Source of the DNA: Mesorhizobium sp. M1D.F.Ca.ET.043.01.1.1
GTDB lineage: Bacteria > Pseudomonadota > Alphaproteobacteria > Rhizobiales > Rhizobiaceae
NCBI RefSeq assembly: GCF_003952385.1
Contig: NZ_CP034444.1
Location: 5,407,001-5,471,000, forward strand
Direction: 5' to 3'
Length of the DNA stretch: 64,000 nt
A program made the translations under genes and the position numbers. This document shows, one piece after another, positions 63,126 to 64,000 of the stretch. How positions within the stretch are numbered: the first letter of the stretch is position 1; every line of letters begins with the position of its first letter. The notes under the pieces are model-generated. The model worked only from the letters and a program-made list of their open reading frames with translations. It was not told the DNA's origin and made no database searches.

Positions 63126-64000
63126 ATGCTTTGGAGAGGCCGTCGTCAGAGCGACAACATCGAAGACCAGCGCGGCGATAGCGGCGGCGGATTCGGTGGC
63201 GGCAGCCCAGGCCAGTTCCGGGTTCCGATCGGCGGGCGCGCCGGCGGCGGCGGCAGCATCATCTTCGTCATCCTGGTCGTTCTCGCCGGATGGTATTTCG
63301 GCTTCGATCCGTCGCAGATTCTGGGTGACGGCGGTGGTGGCCAGATCACCGAAGACGGCAGTTCGCCGGATGGCGGCGCCCCGGCTTCCGACGAGATGAA
63401 GCAGTTCGTGGCGACGGTGCTCGCCGAAACCGAGGAAACCTGGACCGGCATCTTCAAATCCGAAGGCCTAACCTATGAGGACCCCAAGCTGGTGCTGTTC
63501 AGCAGCCAGATCCGCTCGGCGTGCGGATTTGCTTCCTCGGCGGCCGGCCCGTTCTATTGCCCGGGCGACCACAAGGTCTATCTCGACATGACCTTCTTCC
63601 AGCAGCTCGACCAGCAGTTCGGCGCCTCGGGCGAGTTTGCCCGCGCCTATGTGATCGCGCATGAGGTTGGCCACCACGTGCAGAACCTCACTGGCATCAT
63701 GTCCAAGTTCAACCAGATGCGGCAAGGCATGGGCGAGGCGGAGGCCAACCAGATGTCGGTGCGGGTCGAGCTCCAGGCCGACTGTTTCGCGGGTGTCTGG
63801 GCGCACTACACCGCGCAGAAGGGCATATTGGAGCAGGGCGACATGGAAAGCGCGCTCAACGCGGCCAAGCAGATCGGCGACGATACGCTGCAGAAGAAGA
63901 TGCAGGGCTATGTCGTCCCGGAAAGCTTCAACCACGGCACGTCGGCGCAGCGGCAGACCTGGCTGGCGCGCGGCTACAAGAGCGGCAAGCTTTCGGACTG
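63126..64000 (+). CDS. Neutral zinc metallopeptidase (YpfJ/COG2321 family), 3' partial
   Basis: The frame is open to the window end (291 codons seen, no stop). A Gly-rich N-terminus with IIFVILVVLAGWYFGFDP (~48-65) forms a single membrane anchor. The peptidase domain includes ACGFASSAAGPFYCPGDHKVYLDMTFF and the zinc motif HEVGHHVQNLTG, with a later ELQADCFAGVWAHYT containing the third ligand region. The protein is probably anchored with its catalytic domain in the periplasm. Family function is unknown. GAGGAA precedes the ATG. Confidence 0.92.
   Translation, partial: MLWRGRRQSDNIEDQRGDSGGGFGGGSPGQFRVPIGGRAGGGGSIIFVILVVLAGWYFGFDPSQILGDGGGGQITEDGSSPDGGAPASDEMKQFVATVLAETEETWTGIFKSEGLTYEDPKLVLFSSQIRSACGFASSAAGPFYCPGDHKVYLDMTFFQQLDQQFGASGEFARAYVIAHEVGHHVQNLTGIMSKFNQMRQGMGEAEANQMSVRVELQADCFAGVWAHYTAQKGILEQGDMESALNAAKQIGDDTLQKKMQGYVVPESFNHGTSAQRQTWLARGYKSGKLSD

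Overview
The window is a GC-rich alphaproteobacterial chromosome segment. Gene content, codon usage, interspersed repeats and gene order point to the Rhizobiales, most likely Mesorhizobium or a close relative. Supporting signs are the gene order Lrp regulator, trxB, LsrB-type LysR and an AbcR-like sRNA; several EAL/GGDEF proteins; a trehalose/maltose-type ABC importer; extensin-like proteins; and repeat families I associate with Mesorhizobium intergenic regions. This assignment is inference, because no rRNA or other marker is present. I see no tRNA, rRNA, CRISPR array, prophage or insertion sequence. The segment reads as ordinary core and near-core chromosome.

Layout. 1-5 kb: the end of a lipid kinase, then a tightly overlapping minus-strand operon (GMC oxidoreductase, enolase-superfamily enzyme, beta-hydroxyacid dehydrogenase) that looks like a sugar-acid catabolic module. 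5-11 kb: a YciA-type thioesterase, an HxlR regulator divergent from an FMN reductase across a perfect palindrome, and a 1187-residue autotransporter. 11-20 kb: glucoamylase-like protein, CBS/CorC membrane protein, LysR with a divergent zinc-free alcohol dehydrogenase, LssY-like protein, two extensin-like proteins, DUF3775, a TPR protein and greA. 20-28 kb: a complete ADP-heptose and inner-core LPS set. On the minus strand are hldD, waaF and waaC; on the plus strand are hldE, gmhA and gmhB.

28-32 kb: Lrp, trxB, LsrB/VtlR-type LysR and a small-RNA locus. The sRNA has a CU-rich loop, its own promoter, a LysR-type palindrome and a strong terminator, and a second terminated hairpin follows it. 32-40 kb: EF-G-like GTPase, GGDEF-EAL protein, cupin, aspartate aminotransferase, two overlapping EAL proteins and a GST. 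40-48 kb: an antitoxin-like orphan, cspA, ogt, a lytic transglycosylase, GNAT, and a ThuEFG-like sugar importer that lacks an ATPase gene but has a LacI-type operator. 48-64 kb: a long inverted repeat, a cupin, carB, an ArsR-metallophosphoesterase-SH3 operon, an MFS pump, MarR divergent from an SDR across twin operators, LysE/LysR, a RibD-type reductase, a methyltransferase, divergent mntH/mntR, a probable EcfG-controlled small basic protein, and the start of a zinc metalloprotease.

How parts work together. GmhA, HldE, GmhB and HldD make ADP-heptose, and WaaC and WaaF add it to lipid A-Kdo. LsrB probably controls the neighbouring AbcR sRNA, which in rhizobia represses many ABC importers. MntR probably controls MntH. 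I did not find a clearly new system. The most informative loci are the sRNA region, the enolase-superfamily operon, the EcfG-promoter small protein and the several clean operators beside divergent regulators.
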